From CAZSDP01 sp964605665 (GTDB taxonomy: Bacteria; Planctomycetota; UBA8108; UBA1146): 16,032 bases of DNA. Under the pieces are notes generated by a model. That model did no database searches and was not told where the DNA came from. It worked only from the letters and a program-made list of their open reading frames with translations. Positions 1 through 7,877 of this stretch are shown here, one piece after another (within the stretch, counting starts at the first letter, position 1; every line of letters begins with the position of its first letter). A program made the translations under genes and the position numbers. The DNA lies in the NCBI GenBank assembly GCA_964605665.1, contig CAZSDP010000043.1, forward strand, positions 1 to 16,032, in the 5' to 3' direction.

Positions 1-204
1 TCCTGATGGGGGGCATGAATTCGACCGGGATTGCGCTGGCGGGTGGAGCCGGCACCGACGTATGTCGGCCCGCGCCTCTGCTTTTGTGCGGCGTGCGACG
101 CGCCCGAGCGTCACCATGTGAGCCGGAGGAGTCCCGCCCTTCTCTGGTAGTTTGAACGCGACGAGAGTTCCCCTGACCTCAGTGGCCAGGTAGAGGTGAG
201 ATCT
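1..204. other. Window edge without a recognisable gene
   Basis: This stretch lies downstream of the minus-strand sulfatase stop. The plus-strand frames here end in stops at about positions 6, 122 and 153, and their translations do not resemble a known protein. An imperfect hairpin is visible at 172-190: arms CCTGACC and GGCCAGG, loop TCAGT, one internal A/C mismatch. It has no T-run on the side where minus-strand transcription would end, so it is at best a weak terminator for the sulfatase gene. The first 150 bases look more GC-rich than the rest and may be the edge of something cut off by the window. Confidence 0.4.
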
Positions 205-2337
205 TCACTCTCGGATCAATAGCTCATCGATGAAGACCCAAGCCCGCTCTCCTGCACCGGGCAATCCCGCTGGAATCTCCTTGAGCCGTTTTGCGACGAC
301 TTTGATCGCTCGGACAGGACCTGGAGGGGGATGGGGCGCAGTGATCCAGCCGAGAGATTCGCTAGAGTTGGATGGACTGGGGATGACGCGTCCGAATTCG
401 ACGTAGGTTTCGCCGTCCATCGAGCTGGAAAAGATCACCTCAGCTGGAAGATGGATCCATGAGGCGGGCTCCCTCAATACGTGGATCGCGATCTCGCGGA
501 GCGGTTTCGGTTGGCGCAAATCGATGATGAACTCGGCGTCGTTTCGGCGCCATGCGAGCCAACCAGATCGAATTCGAGGGGCGTAGCGTGAATTCGATCG
601 GATCAGCCCATCGGTGAGGACTGCAGCTACGGGCTGGCCATAATCACGAGTTGGCAGATTTACGTACTGGACGCTTTGTCCGAGGCCATCGTGTTGTACT
701 GATTCGGGCGTCAGTCCTTCCGTGAATCTCTGCGGAAGGTCGCCACATTCACGTTGTCGTTCTCTGATCATGCGCGTGAGTCGACGGCGAACCGCTTGAA
801 GTTCCGGTCGATCGATCAGATTGTTGAGCTCATGGGGGTCTTCCTCCAGGTCGTAGAGCTCCCACGCATCGATGTCATAGTAAAAGTGAATCAACTTGTA
901 TTTCTGAGTTCGAACTCCGTAGTGCCTTTTGACGGCGTGGACCCCAGGGTATTCAAAGTAGTGGGCGTAGATCGCCTCCCGATGGGGCCTGTTCGGTTCT
1001 TCCGTCGCTTGCTCCCAAAATGATTGGCCGTCGATGCCTTCAAGCGGGGGGAGATTCGCGGCTTCGAGCAAGGTCGGAGCCAAATCGACATTTTCGAGAA
1101 GAGCGGGACTCGTCTCTCCGCTTGTTATCTCACTCGGATATCGGATCACCAGCGGCATGCGGGAAGACTCCTCATAGAGGAAGCGCTTGTCGTACCAGCC
1201 GTGTTCTCCGAGATAGAATCCTTGGTCCGAAGTGTAGACGACGATGGTGTTGTCGAGTTCGCCTCTCGCTTCTAATGCAGAGAGAACCCGGCCGATTTGC
1301 TGGTCGACTCCAGCAACACAGCGGAGATAGTCTTGGACATAGCGCTGGTACTTCCAGCGCAGGAGATCTTCTCCGACCGGTTGTTCTTCTTCAAATCGCC
1401 GGTTCTCTTCCCGATAGGCGGCTTGCCAGCGATTTCTTTGTTGAGGATTCATCCGGTTGAGGATGCGGTTCATCGCAGCTGAGAGTCCGTCATTAGTGTT
1501 GCCAGCTGGATGTTTCAAATCGTAGAACTGATGCAAGTGGCGATCGATGGTCATCTCCTGCTGTCGAGCGGCATCGGATCGAGTTGAATAATCGTCGAAT
1601 AGAGTGGCGGGGATTGGCAGGGTCTCACCGCGATACATGTCCAAAAATTCTGGGGCTGGCATCCAGTTTCGATGGGGCGCTTTGAATTGCAGCATCATCA
1701 AGAATGGTTGGTCGTCTCGCAGTTCAGTCAGCCAGTCCAATGCGAGATCGGTAATCAATTCAGTCGAGTGGCCTTCTTCGCGTCTTCGTTCTCCATCGTC
1801 CAAAAGGTCTGGATTGTAGTAATGACCTTGTCCGGGGAGCACCGCCCATCGGTCAAAACCTGTCGGCTCACTCTTGAGATGCCACTTCCCGAAAAGGCCT
1901 GTTCGATAGCCGTTTTTCTGGAAGATTTTCGGGAAGGTTGGAAGGTCCTGATCGAGAGGGGCGACATTATCGACCACCCCATGTCGATGGCTGAGAAGTC
2001 CGCTGAGGATTGACGCTCGACTTGGAGCGCAGATCGCATTGGTGCAATAGGCTCGGTCAAATCGAATCCCCTCTTCTGCGATCCGATCGATGTTGGGAGT
2101 TTCGATCAGGGAGCTTCCGTAAGCACTCACCGCCTGCGTTGCATGGTCGTCCGACATGATGAAGAGGACGTTTGGTCGCGAAGGCTGATCGATCGCGATC
2201 GGGTTTGTTTCCCGCCCGGAACAACTGACCAAGAGTACCGTTCCCCAGATTAGGAGGAGACTGGCAAAGCTGCGGTGGCGGGTCGAAAACTCTACCTCAG
2301 CAGTCAGATCCGCAGATCGGTGAGCGCAGGAGATCAT
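205..2337 (-). CDS. Exported lipoprotein sulfatase with C-terminal discoidin-like domain
   Basis: This is a type I (formylglycine) sulfatase, predicted to remove sulfate esters outside the cytoplasm, probably from a sulfated sugar or glycan. Seen: a hydrophobic stretch at residues 26-38 followed by lipobox LVSC (Cys39); the metal-site start NVLFIMSDDH near residue 56; the CAPSR signature at 103-107, whose Cys103 would become formylglycine; GKWHL at 150-154; and TSDQGFYLGEHG near 369. The sulfatase core ends near residue 535. Residues of about 565-710 look like a discoidin (F5/8 C-like) domain, ending in AWVFIDELLI. Typical family members have about 450-550 residues, so the extra C-terminal domain accounts for the length. 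The ATG overlaps the folC stop (ATGA), which suggests translational coupling. The n-region before the hydrophobic core is long, about 25 residues, but no better in-frame start is visible. The overall pattern resembles the GlcNAc-6-sulfatase or heparan-sulfatase-like branch, but the substrate cannot be fixed from sequence. Confidence 0.93.
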   Translation of the reverse strand: MISCAHRSADLTAEVEFSTRHRSFASLLLIWGTVLLVSCSGRETNPIAIDQPSRPNVLFIMSDDHATQAVSAYGSSLIETPNIDRIAEEGIRFDRAYCTNAICAPSRASILSGLLSHRHGVVDNVAPLDQDLPTFPKIFQKNGYRTGLFGKWHLKSEPTGFDRWAVLPGQGHYYNPDLLDDGERRREEGHSTELITDLALDWLTELRDDQPFLMMLQFKAPHRNWMPAPEFLDMYRGETLPIPATLFDDYSTRSDAARQQEMTIDRHLHQFYDLKHPAGNTNDGLSAAMNRILNRMNPQQRNRWQAAYREENRRFEEEQPVGEDLLRWKYQRYVQDYLRCVAGVDQQIGRVLSALEARGELDNTIVVYTSDQGFYLGEHGWYDKRFLYEESSRMPLVIRYPSEITSGETSPALLENVDLAPTLLEAANLPPLEGIDGQSFWEQATEEPNRPHREAIYAHYFEYPGVHAVKRHYGVRTQKYKLIHFYYDIDAWELYDLEEDPHELNNLIDRPELQAVRRRLTRMIRERQRECGDLPQRFTEGLTPESVQHDGLGQSVQYVNLPTRDYGQPVAAVLTDGLIRSNSRYAPRIRSGWLAWRRNDAEFIIDLRQPKPLREIAIHVLREPASWIHLPAEVIFSSSMDGETYVEFGRVIPSPSNSSESLGWITAPHPPPGPVRAIKVVAKRLKEIPAGLPGAGERAWVFIDELLIRE

Positions 2338-3689
2338 CGCTCTCTCTTTTCTTTCATGGAGACCTTCCGCCAGTGGCTTCGCACGATTCCGGCGAGATGC
2401 ATCGAACCTGTGACGGCAGGAACGGTTTTGTCTTCAATTTCGAGTTGAGCCAGAGCTCGATCGAGGGGAAGGGTATCAACGGTTCGATCGGCAGCTTCGA
2501 TGACCTGAGCCAGTTTCTCTGGATCAAGCCCTCGAGGTCCTGGTATCCGAGTCACAATCCAGTGAATGTCTCGATTTACCAGGAGAGGCTTGAACGCGGA
2601 TTCCCACTCTTTGTCTCCTTGGCAGCCCACGAGAAGTCGAACTGTCCGTCCTTCTCGAAATTGATCGAGAGCTGCTGCGAAGTACTCCACCGAGCGCAGG
2701 GTGTGTGCACCGTCGAGGAGCAACCGAGGTGGGCCTGTTAAAATTTCACTTCGCCCGGGGAGCGAGATCTTTGCGGTGGCTTGGGTGACTTCTTCCGCAT
2801 CGAATCGCGCGATCGACTCCGATTCCAGCGCCTTCAATGCTACGGCGAGATTGTGGCGCTGGGGGGCGGGAACCGATGGGGGAATACGCGAATCTTCTCC
2901 GGCGAGCTGGACGATTGCTCCTCGCTCTTCGCCGACGCGCTTCGCTGCCTCGAGAGCCTCTGTCGATTGTGACTCTCCCGCTGCGATCACGAATGGACGG
3001 TCGGTCTGAGAGATGCGTGCCTTTTCTCGGGCGATCTCTTCCAAGGTGTTCCCGAGAATCGCTCGGTGTTCGAGGTCTACGGTGGTCAAGACTCCGACGT
3101 GGTGTGGAACAGCGCTTGAGGAATCGAGGGGACCCCCGAGTCCGACTTCGAGAAGGAGCCAGGGAGTGTTTCCCTCGATGGCGATCGAGACCGTTGCCGC
3201 GGTCATCAGGTCGAAGAATGTGGGACGTAACTCCGGAGTGTCTCGAGCGAGATCGACCACTGCTGGATGGAGTCTCGCAATGGCATCGGTGAGCTGTATC
3301 GGGGAGATAGGATCCCCTCCTCGGCGAATTCTCTCTTCGAGGAACTCGAGATGGGGGGAGACAGAGGCGGTGACAGTCACTCCCCGTGTTTCCAGAAGAG
3401 CCTCCATCCACAGAACTGTGGATCCTTTTCCTTTTGATCCCGCAACCTGTATCACTCGCGTTGACTGCGGCAATTTTGGTAGGCGATCGAGGAGGGCTCG
3501 GCAGCGAGCCGGTCCATACGCCCGTCGATTGCTCGGTAAGCTCTTTTGCGCTTCGTAGTTGGTGAAAGAGGCGAAGTAACCTTCGAGTTCCTCTCGAGAC
3601 TTTGGCGGGTCGGCGGGGATCGGGAGTGAAGAGCCTGAAATCGAAGAAGACGAGGAGAACAACTCAGCCTCCAAACTCGGTACGATCAC
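2334..3689 (-). CDS. folC: Bifunctional folylpolyglutamate synthase / dihydrofolate synthase
   Basis: FolC is a cytoplasmic Mur-ligase-superfamily enzyme. It adds glutamate to dihydropteroate and/or to folates, using ATP. Seen: the P-loop GSKGKGST at residues 84-91; SPHLEFLEERI at 111-121, matching the family's SPHL...ERI block; the LLEVGLGGPLDSSSAV block near 179; DLEHRAILGNTLEEIAREKA near 205; and LLLDGAH later. The second block reads GGPLDS where the family usually has GGRLDAT, a small deviation. The length of 451 residues is slightly above the usual 420-430 because of a Ser-rich N-terminal extension of about 35 residues before FTNYE. The start is GTG with no clear Shine-Dalgarno sequence; TTG codons at residues 6 and 10 are alternatives. 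The gene precedes and overlaps the sulfatase by 4 bases, and it diverges from the amidotransferase-like gene. Confidence 0.9.
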   Translation of the reverse strand: MIVPSLEAELFSSSSSISGSSLPIPADPPKSREELEGYFASFTNYEAQKSLPSNRRAYGPARCRALLDRLPKLPQSTRVIQVAGSKGKGSTVLWMEALLETRGVTVTASVSPHLEFLEERIRRGGDPISPIQLTDAIARLHPAVVDLARDTPELRPTFFDLMTAATVSIAIEGNTPWLLLEVGLGGPLDSSSAVPHHVGVLTTVDLEHRAILGNTLEEIAREKARISQTDRPFVIAAGESQSTEALEAAKRVGEERGAIVQLAGEDSRIPPSVPAPQRHNLAVALKALESESIARFDAEEVTQATAKISLPGRSEILTGPPRLLLDGAHTLRSVEYFAAALDQFREGRTVRLLVGCQGDKEWESAFKPLLVNRDIHWIVTRIPGPRGLDPEKLAQVIEAADRTVDTLPLDRALAQLEIEDKTVPAVTGSMHLAGIVRSHWRKVSMKEKRER

Positions 3690-3691
3690 CT

Positions 3692-3705
3692 GGCCAGGGG
3701 TGGCC
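3692..3705. promoter_or_regulatory. Inverted repeat in the divergent folC / hydrolase gap
   Basis: A perfect 5-base inverted repeat, GGCCA-GGGG-TGGCC, lies two bases upstream of the folC GTG start, inside the 57-base gap that must contain promoters for both divergent genes. It could be an operator, or an mRNA hairpin at the folC initiation site. Five-base arms are common by chance, so the position is the main reason to list it. Confidence 0.3.
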
Positions 3706-3746
3706 TTCTGTTTCGCGCCCCAATCATCGAGCGGTGGGAGTGTCGC

Positions 3747-4451
3747 ATGAGACCACGGATTGCCGTGAACTGTGATGTTGAAATTTCGGGACGGGAGAGG
3801 TTCTTCCTCTACTCCGATTATGCCGATGCTCTGATCGAAGCGGGCGCAGAGCCGGTCGTTTTATCCCCTGATCCTGCGATGCTCCCTCAACTCCGCGAAT
3901 TGGACGGGGTGCTTCTCACCGGTGGCGACGACTATACCTTTTCTGTGGCCGATCCCGCAGCCCCCCCTGCCCGATATGTCGAAATGCACTCCCGCAGAGA
4001 GCGCTTCGATATCAGCTTGGCGCAGGAGGCACTGCGACTCGATTTGCCTCTCTTGGGAATCTGTGCGGGATTTCAACTGGTGGCCCGATTGACCGGCGGA
4101 GAACTGATCGGAGACATCGAAGAGGAAGTGGGAAGCGAAGTCCACCATCGGAGGCGATCCCCCGAGGACGAGGATCCTCGACATGAGGTCACTTGGGAGG
4201 CACCACCTCCTCCGGGTGTCGAGGGGCAATCTTCCGATGTGATGAGCCGTCATCATCAAGGAGTGCGTTCTTTGGGTCATGGCTGGAGCACGTGGGCCTC
4301 GGCGCCAGATGGGATGATCGAAGGAGCGATCGGCCCGGGTCGTTGGCAACTCCTGGTGCAGTGGCACCCCGAATTGAGCCCTCGCGATCGATTGAGCCGA
4401 TCGATCTTCACCGCACTCGTCGCTGCTGCGCGAACTACTGCGAGAAGCTGA
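3747..4451 (+). CDS. Class I glutamine amidotransferase-like hydrolase, peptidase C26 / PuuD type
   Basis: This 234-residue cytoplasmic protein has the fold of gamma-glutamyl-gamma-aminobutyrate hydrolases, which cleave gamma-glutamyl bonds. Seen: VLLTGGDDY near residue 55; the nucleophile elbow LLGICAGFQ with Cys106; SRHHQGVRSLG at 167-177, matching the SxHHQxVxxLG block of the family; and QWHPE with His207 and Glu209 completing the triad. There is no synthetase domain, so this is a stand-alone hydrolase. The usual elbow is GICRG; here it is GICAG. The ATG is preceded by GGGAG at 3736-3740 with 6 bases of spacing. lpxB follows 32 bases downstream, so the two are probably co-transcribed, although no functional link is known. 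The actual substrate (gamma-Glu-GABA, gamma-Glu-polyamine, folate polyglutamate or another) is unknown. Its position opposite folC makes a gamma-glutamyl substrate an attractive but unproven idea. Confidence 0.85.
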   Translation: MRPRIAVNCDVEISGRERFFLYSDYADALIEAGAEPVVLSPDPAMLPQLRELDGVLLTGGDDYTFSVADPAAPPARYVEMHSRRERFDISLAQEALRLDLPLLGICAGFQLVARLTGGELIGDIEEEVGSEVHHRRRSPEDEDPRHEVTWEAPPPPGVEGQSSDVMSRHHQGVRSLGHGWSTWASAPDGMIEGAIGPGRWQLLVQWHPELSPRDRLSRSIFTALVAAARTTARS

Positions 4452-4467
4452 AGGGACTCCGTGAGTC

Positions 4468-4478
4468 GGAGGAAGAGG
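4468..4478 (+). promoter_or_regulatory. Ribosome binding site that sets the lpxB start
   Basis: The purine-rich run GGAGGAAGAGG ends 5 bases before the ATG at 4484. The same reading frame is open upstream to at least 4193, inside the preceding gene. This site and the family N-terminus (IFIVAGEASGDLH soon after the ATG) show that translation starts at 4484. Confidence 0.75.
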
Positions 4479-4483
4479 TGCCG

Positions 4484-5641
4484 ATGAAGAGTCGATCTCC
4501 AAAGAGGATCTTTATCGTCGCAGGCGAAGCTTCAGGTGATCTTCATGCGTCACACCTCGTCAATGCGTTGCGAGGACACCTTCCGGAGGCTGAGTTTGTC
4601 GCTTGGGGAGGGGCTCACCTGGCAGCCACCGGAGCAGATCTGAAAGAAGATCTGGTCGAGAGTTCGGTGATGGGATTTGTTCCGGTCCTTCTCTCCCTCG
4701 GGGGGCTTCTCGGAACCGTAGCTCGGTTTGAAGAGGAGTTGAGACAAAACCCCCCGGACTTATTGATCATCGTCGATTACCCCGGTCTCAATCTCAATCT
4801 TGCCCGGCTCGCGAGGCGCCACGGAGTCCCAGTTGTTTCTTACATTTGCCCGCAAGTATGGGCATGGGCTCCTTGGAGAATCTGGAAGGTTGCGCGACGC
4901 TCTGACCTTCTTCTCCTCATCTTGCCCTTCGAGGAGGAGATCTACCGGAGAGTTCACAAGAGGGCCCACTTTGTCGGTAATCCTGTCTTCGATCATCTCG
5001 CTCGACGAGACGCGGAAGACCCTCCGGAGCGCATCAGGACCTCGGAAGAATTTCACCCCCACGGAAAACCGTGTTTAGCGTTATTTCCGGGAAGCCGTCG
5101 TCAGGAGATTCGTGAGACTCTAGGGGCTCAGTGCCGGGTCGCAGAGAGTCTACTGAAAGAGCAAGATTACCACGTGGTCGTCAGCTGTCAGCGTCCCGCG
5201 TTGCTACCCGCGATCAAGGAAAAAACCCTCTCCTCTTCGATACCCGTGGAGATCTACTCTGGGCCTGCCCGGGATCTACAAGTGGCGTCCGATCTCTCTC
5301 TCGTCTGTTCAGGGACCGCGACTTTGGAGCAAGCATGGTATGGAACTCCGATGGTGGTGATGTACGCAGCGAGTGAAGTCGAGCGTGTCCTCTATCGAAA
5401 CTTCTCTGTTGCACCCTATTTCGCCCTCGTCAATCTCTTTGCGGGCCGACAGGTTGTGCCAGAAGTTCTGTTCACTCCGGGAGACGAAGAAGCGGTGATT
5501 CGGAATGCTCGACAGCTGATTCGTGGTGACCACCGAGAGCGAGTGAGGCAGGATTTGCTCCGCTTGAAGGAAGACCGCTTTGAACCGGGGGCCGCGGAAC
5601 GAGGGGCGGAGGAGATCGCTCGATTTGTCATGCAGCGTTGA
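4484..5641 (+). CDS. lpxB: Lipid-A-disaccharide synthase
   Basis: LpxB is a peripheral inner-membrane glycosyltransferase (GT19). It joins UDP-2,3-diacylglucosamine and 2,3-diacylglucosamine 1-phosphate to form the lipid A disaccharide. Seen over 385 residues, the normal length: VAGEASGDLH at 12-21, WGGAHLAATGADL near 41, VDYPG at 97-101 with Asp98 at the position of the catalytic Asp in the E. coli enzyme, YICPQVWAWAPWR at 120-132, FVGNPVFDH at 163-171, the nucleotide-sugar site FPGSRRQEI at 201-209, CSGTATLEQA at 275-284, and ALVNLFAGRQVVPE near 314. All expected motifs are intact. No other lipid A gene (lpxA, lpxD, lpxK) is in the window, so this copy sits apart from the usual lpxD-fabZ-lpxA-lpxB cluster. 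Its presence implies an outer membrane with lipid A. Confidence 0.95.
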   Translation: MKSRSPKRIFIVAGEASGDLHASHLVNALRGHLPEAEFVAWGGAHLAATGADLKEDLVESSVMGFVPVLLSLGGLLGTVARFEEELRQNPPDLLIIVDYPGLNLNLARLARRHGVPVVSYICPQVWAWAPWRIWKVARRSDLLLLILPFEEEIYRRVHKRAHFVGNPVFDHLARRDAEDPPERIRTSEEFHPHGKPCLALFPGSRRQEIRETLGAQCRVAESLLKEQDYHVVVSCQRPALLPAIKEKTLSSSIPVEIYSGPARDLQVASDLSLVCSGTATLEQAWYGTPMVVMYAASEVERVLYRNFSVAPYFALVNLFAGRQVVPEVLFTPGDEEAVIRNARQLIRGDHRERVRQDLLRLKEDRFEPGAAERGAEEIARFVMQR

Positions 5642-5750
5642 GCTTCAGTCGATCTGTAGCCTTCGTTTTTTCTTTATCTCTCTAGGGAGGGACGAAACTC
5701 TCTGAGTGGGTGGTCAGGCCGGAAATCTACTCAGAACTGAGGGGAAACCC

Positions 5751-5765
5751 TGCTATCCTCTTTTC
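5751..5765 (+). promoter_or_regulatory. Possible extended -10 promoter just before an ATG
   Basis: TG-C-TATCCT at 5751-5759 resembles an extended -10 element (TGnTATnnT). It ends 6 bases before the ATG at 5766. If used, transcription would begin at or next to the start codon and give a leaderless mRNA. No good -35 hexamer and no Shine-Dalgarno sequence at proper spacing are visible. A small hairpin, AGGG-GAAA-CCCT, lies directly upstream at 5740-5751. Confidence 0.3.
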
Positions 5766-6722
5766 ATGGTCTACTTTGGAGAAAAACGATTCAAGAGTGC
5801 TCGTCCCGGCGTCACATCGCGTGAGAAGTCGCGGATTGTCGTGCCGACGGTATTGCTTCTTGCCCTAGTCCTGACCGTGCTCGTGCAGCGTTGGCAACCA
5901 GAGCAGCCAGAGCCCCAGGTCCCGATTCGAACCCTTTCTGAGGACCAATCAGATTTGGAAAGTGGGTTAGCTGCGAGTCGTGCTCCAGATCGATCGATTC
6001 CAGCGGAGAGAGGGCTCGAAACGCCACAGCCTCTTCCTCCCTACGATCCAAATGTGGCCGCGTCCACCTTTGTTCCGGATGAGACTCTGCTCGCCGAAGT
6101 TCGGGATGAAGAGATGATCTCCCCCGGCGCGACCGAAGAGGCGGCCTTGATCTATCTTTTCCATCGATTTCGCGCCGGCCCTCCTCAGCCCTTGATGGAG
6201 CTCTCTTACGAATGGCGAGATCTCCCGAATATCAAAGGTGCTCTGAGAGGGACTCGGCACCGCAAGTACTTCAAGCTGATTGAAGAACCGGTTCCTCGAG
6301 ATCTACCTGCGAATCAGTCTGGTGTCCGTCGTTATTGGGAGGTCTTTGCGCAAGATGGAGACGGTCACCTTGCGAAGATTGACTTCATCGAAAAACCAAC
6401 ACTTCTTCCCGCGGGAACCGAAGTGGAGGCGGACGTCGACTTTTTTCGACTACACCTCTATCAGACCTTCGATCGAGGGGCTGGAATCGTTCCCGAGTGG
6501 GTGACCGATGAGCTGCACGTTCTCCGTCGAGATGAGAATCTCGCTCCGGCAGATTGGAGCGGAGTAGCAGTGGTCACGGTGATCTCTTTGTCCACGCTCT
6601 TCTTGCTCGCCTTGATCAATGGATTGTCGGGATCTACCGCACGGGTCGGAAGAGTTCGGAGATCGAAGTCCTCTGGTTCCAAAGCGAATCGTTCCGATTC
6701 GACGACTGCGAGTTCGGAGTGA
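5766..6722 (+). CDS. Uncharacterised two-helix membrane protein upstream of aroB
   Basis: I do not recognise this family. The 318-residue product has a short basic N-terminus, a transmembrane segment at about 24-41, and a Pro- and acid-rich linker at about 43-125. A folded extracytoplasmic region follows at about 125-258 (WEVFAQDGDGHLAKIDFIEK near 191, then mixed charge). A second transmembrane segment lies at about 265-287, and the last 30 residues form a Ser/basic tail. Both ends are therefore probably cytoplasmic, with the middle in the periplasm. An upstream in-frame GTG at 5706 would add 20 residues, but the ATG at 5766 gives a more normal membrane-anchor N-terminus. The stop overlaps the aroB GTG by 4 bases, so the two genes are probably translated together. 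No catalytic motif is visible. An envelope role, linked to the nearby lpxB, is only a guess. Confidence 0.72.
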   Translation: MVYFGEKRFKSARPGVTSREKSRIVVPTVLLLALVLTVLVQRWQPEQPEPQVPIRTLSEDQSDLESGLAASRAPDRSIPAERGLETPQPLPPYDPNVAASTFVPDETLLAEVRDEEMISPGATEEAALIYLFHRFRAGPPQPLMELSYEWRDLPNIKGALRGTRHRKYFKLIEEPVPRDLPANQSGVRRYWEVFAQDGDGHLAKIDFIEKPTLLPAGTEVEADVDFFRLHLYQTFDRGAGIVPEWVTDELHVLRRDENLAPADWSGVAVVTVISLSTLFLLALINGLSGSTARVGRVRRSKSSGSKANRSDSTTASSE

Positions 6723-7822
6723 ACATCTCAGAGGATGCCGTGCGGGGCGGTCTTCACTCCTCTATCGTCGAGATCGGACCACTGTCGGAGTGGGATCTCG
6801 AACAGTTCGACCTTCATCCCTCTTCGGTACTTTCTTTCGTCGATCAGAGTCTTCCCGAAGAAGCGGTCGCTGCGGCTCTCGACCGAGTGGTCGGGGTATT
6901 GAATCCTCCTCACTTCAATTCGGTACGCATCGAATGCTCTGAACGAACAAAGTCAGTGGAGGGTTGGCAAGAGATCCTGGGCCACTTCTCTCGAACCGAT
7001 ACGGATCGTCATTCAATTGTGGTGGTTCTCGGAGGTGGAGTCTTAGGGGATGCGGTTGGCTTTGCTGCTTCCACTTGGCACCGAGGGACCCGTTGGATCG
7101 CGATCCCGACCACTTTGATCGCAATGGTGGATGCTCACTATGGGGGGAAGACCGCTCTCAATGCCGGGGACATCAAGAATCGAGTGGGGAGTTACTGGTC
7201 TCCCGATGCCGTACTCATCGACCCGGCGTTTCTCAGTACACTTCCGAACCGAGAGCTTCGATCTGGGTGGGCGGAATTGGTGAAGAGCGCTTGGATTGGT
7301 GATGCGCTGCTCGTCGAGGAATTGGAGCGCCACTATGGTCACGGCTCGATGAGTGTTCGTGATGGAGAAGATGCTGGTCCGAGACCGACGATTGAGCAGA
7401 TCGAGCGGGCTCTTCAGGTCAAGCGAACCGTGGTGGCCGAGGATCCCCGGGAGCAAGGGGGACGCCGGGTCCTCAATTTCGGTCATTCCCTTGGGCACGC
7501 CCTCGAGTTGGAGGACGATCTCAATTTGACTCATGGTGAAGCGGTCTCGATTGGGATGGTTTTTGCCGCCAGAGTCGCCGAAGATCGGGGGCATGCGCCG
7601 CAGGGAACGTCGCTTCGGCTCGGGCAGCTGCTCGCCGGATTCGGTCTACCGATCGATTGGCCGACAGATCGAGCTGATGCACTGTTGAAGAGAATCTCTG
7701 CTGATAAGAAGGCCAGCGGCGGTGAGTTGAATTTTGTGGTGCCATACGAACCGGGTCGAGTCGAGATCATCCGTTTGCCGATCGATGAGTTGAAGGAGCG
7801 GCTGTCGTGTGGCTCCCCTTGA
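6719..7822 (+). CDS. aroB: 3-dehydroquinate synthase
   Basis: AroB converts DAHP to 3-dehydroquinate, the second step of the shikimate pathway. It uses NAD and a divalent metal in the cytoplasm. Seen over 367 residues, the normal length: the NAD loop GGGVLGDAVGFAAS from residue 105; RWIAIPTTLIAMVDAHYGGK at 125-144; KNRVGSYWSP from 153; LPNRELRSGWAELVK near 169; and metal-binding RVLNFGHSLGHALE and HGEAVSIGM later. The family usually has VDSSVGGKT; here it is VDAHYGGKT, with the Asp and Lys kept. The chosen start is the GTG overlapping the stop of the preceding gene as GTGA. The reading frame continues upstream to 6554 but inside that gene, where it does not look like AroB. Other sugar-phosphate cyclases (valiolone or deoxy-scyllo-inosose synthases) are less likely because the dehydroquinate synthase motifs are kept. 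Confidence 0.92.
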   Translation: MNISEDAVRGGLHSSIVEIGPLSEWDLEQFDLHPSSVLSFVDQSLPEEAVAAALDRVVGVLNPPHFNSVRIECSERTKSVEGWQEILGHFSRTDTDRHSIVVVLGGGVLGDAVGFAASTWHRGTRWIAIPTTLIAMVDAHYGGKTALNAGDIKNRVGSYWSPDAVLIDPAFLSTLPNRELRSGWAELVKSAWIGDALLVEELERHYGHGSMSVRDGEDAGPRPTIEQIERALQVKRTVVAEDPREQGGRRVLNFGHSLGHALELEDDLNLTHGEAVSIGMVFAARVAEDRGHAPQGTSLRLGQLLAGFGLPIDWPTDRADALLKRISADKKASGGELNFVVPYEPGRVEIIRLPIDELKERLSCGSP

Positions 7823-7877
7823 GATCACCGGCTGTTGCCTCAATCGTGCCGTGAACAATTTTTGGAGGGGTTTCTTG

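Noticed and set aside
1..153. Short open frames at the left edge as the 3' end of a gene
   Set aside because: The translations become low-quality and Arg/Pro-rich, and no motif supports coding.
2701..3558. Several long open frames on the plus strand opposite folC
   Set aside because: Their translations are Arg/Ser-rich, have no family motif and mirror the folC codons. They are shadow frames.
4193..4483. Upstream extension of lpxB
   Set aside because: The frame is open but lies within the preceding hydrolase gene. LpxB homology begins at the ATG at 4484, which has a good ribosome binding site.
6554..6718. Upstream extension of aroB
   Set aside because: This region codes for the second transmembrane helix and tail of the preceding protein in another frame, and the extra residues do not look like AroB.
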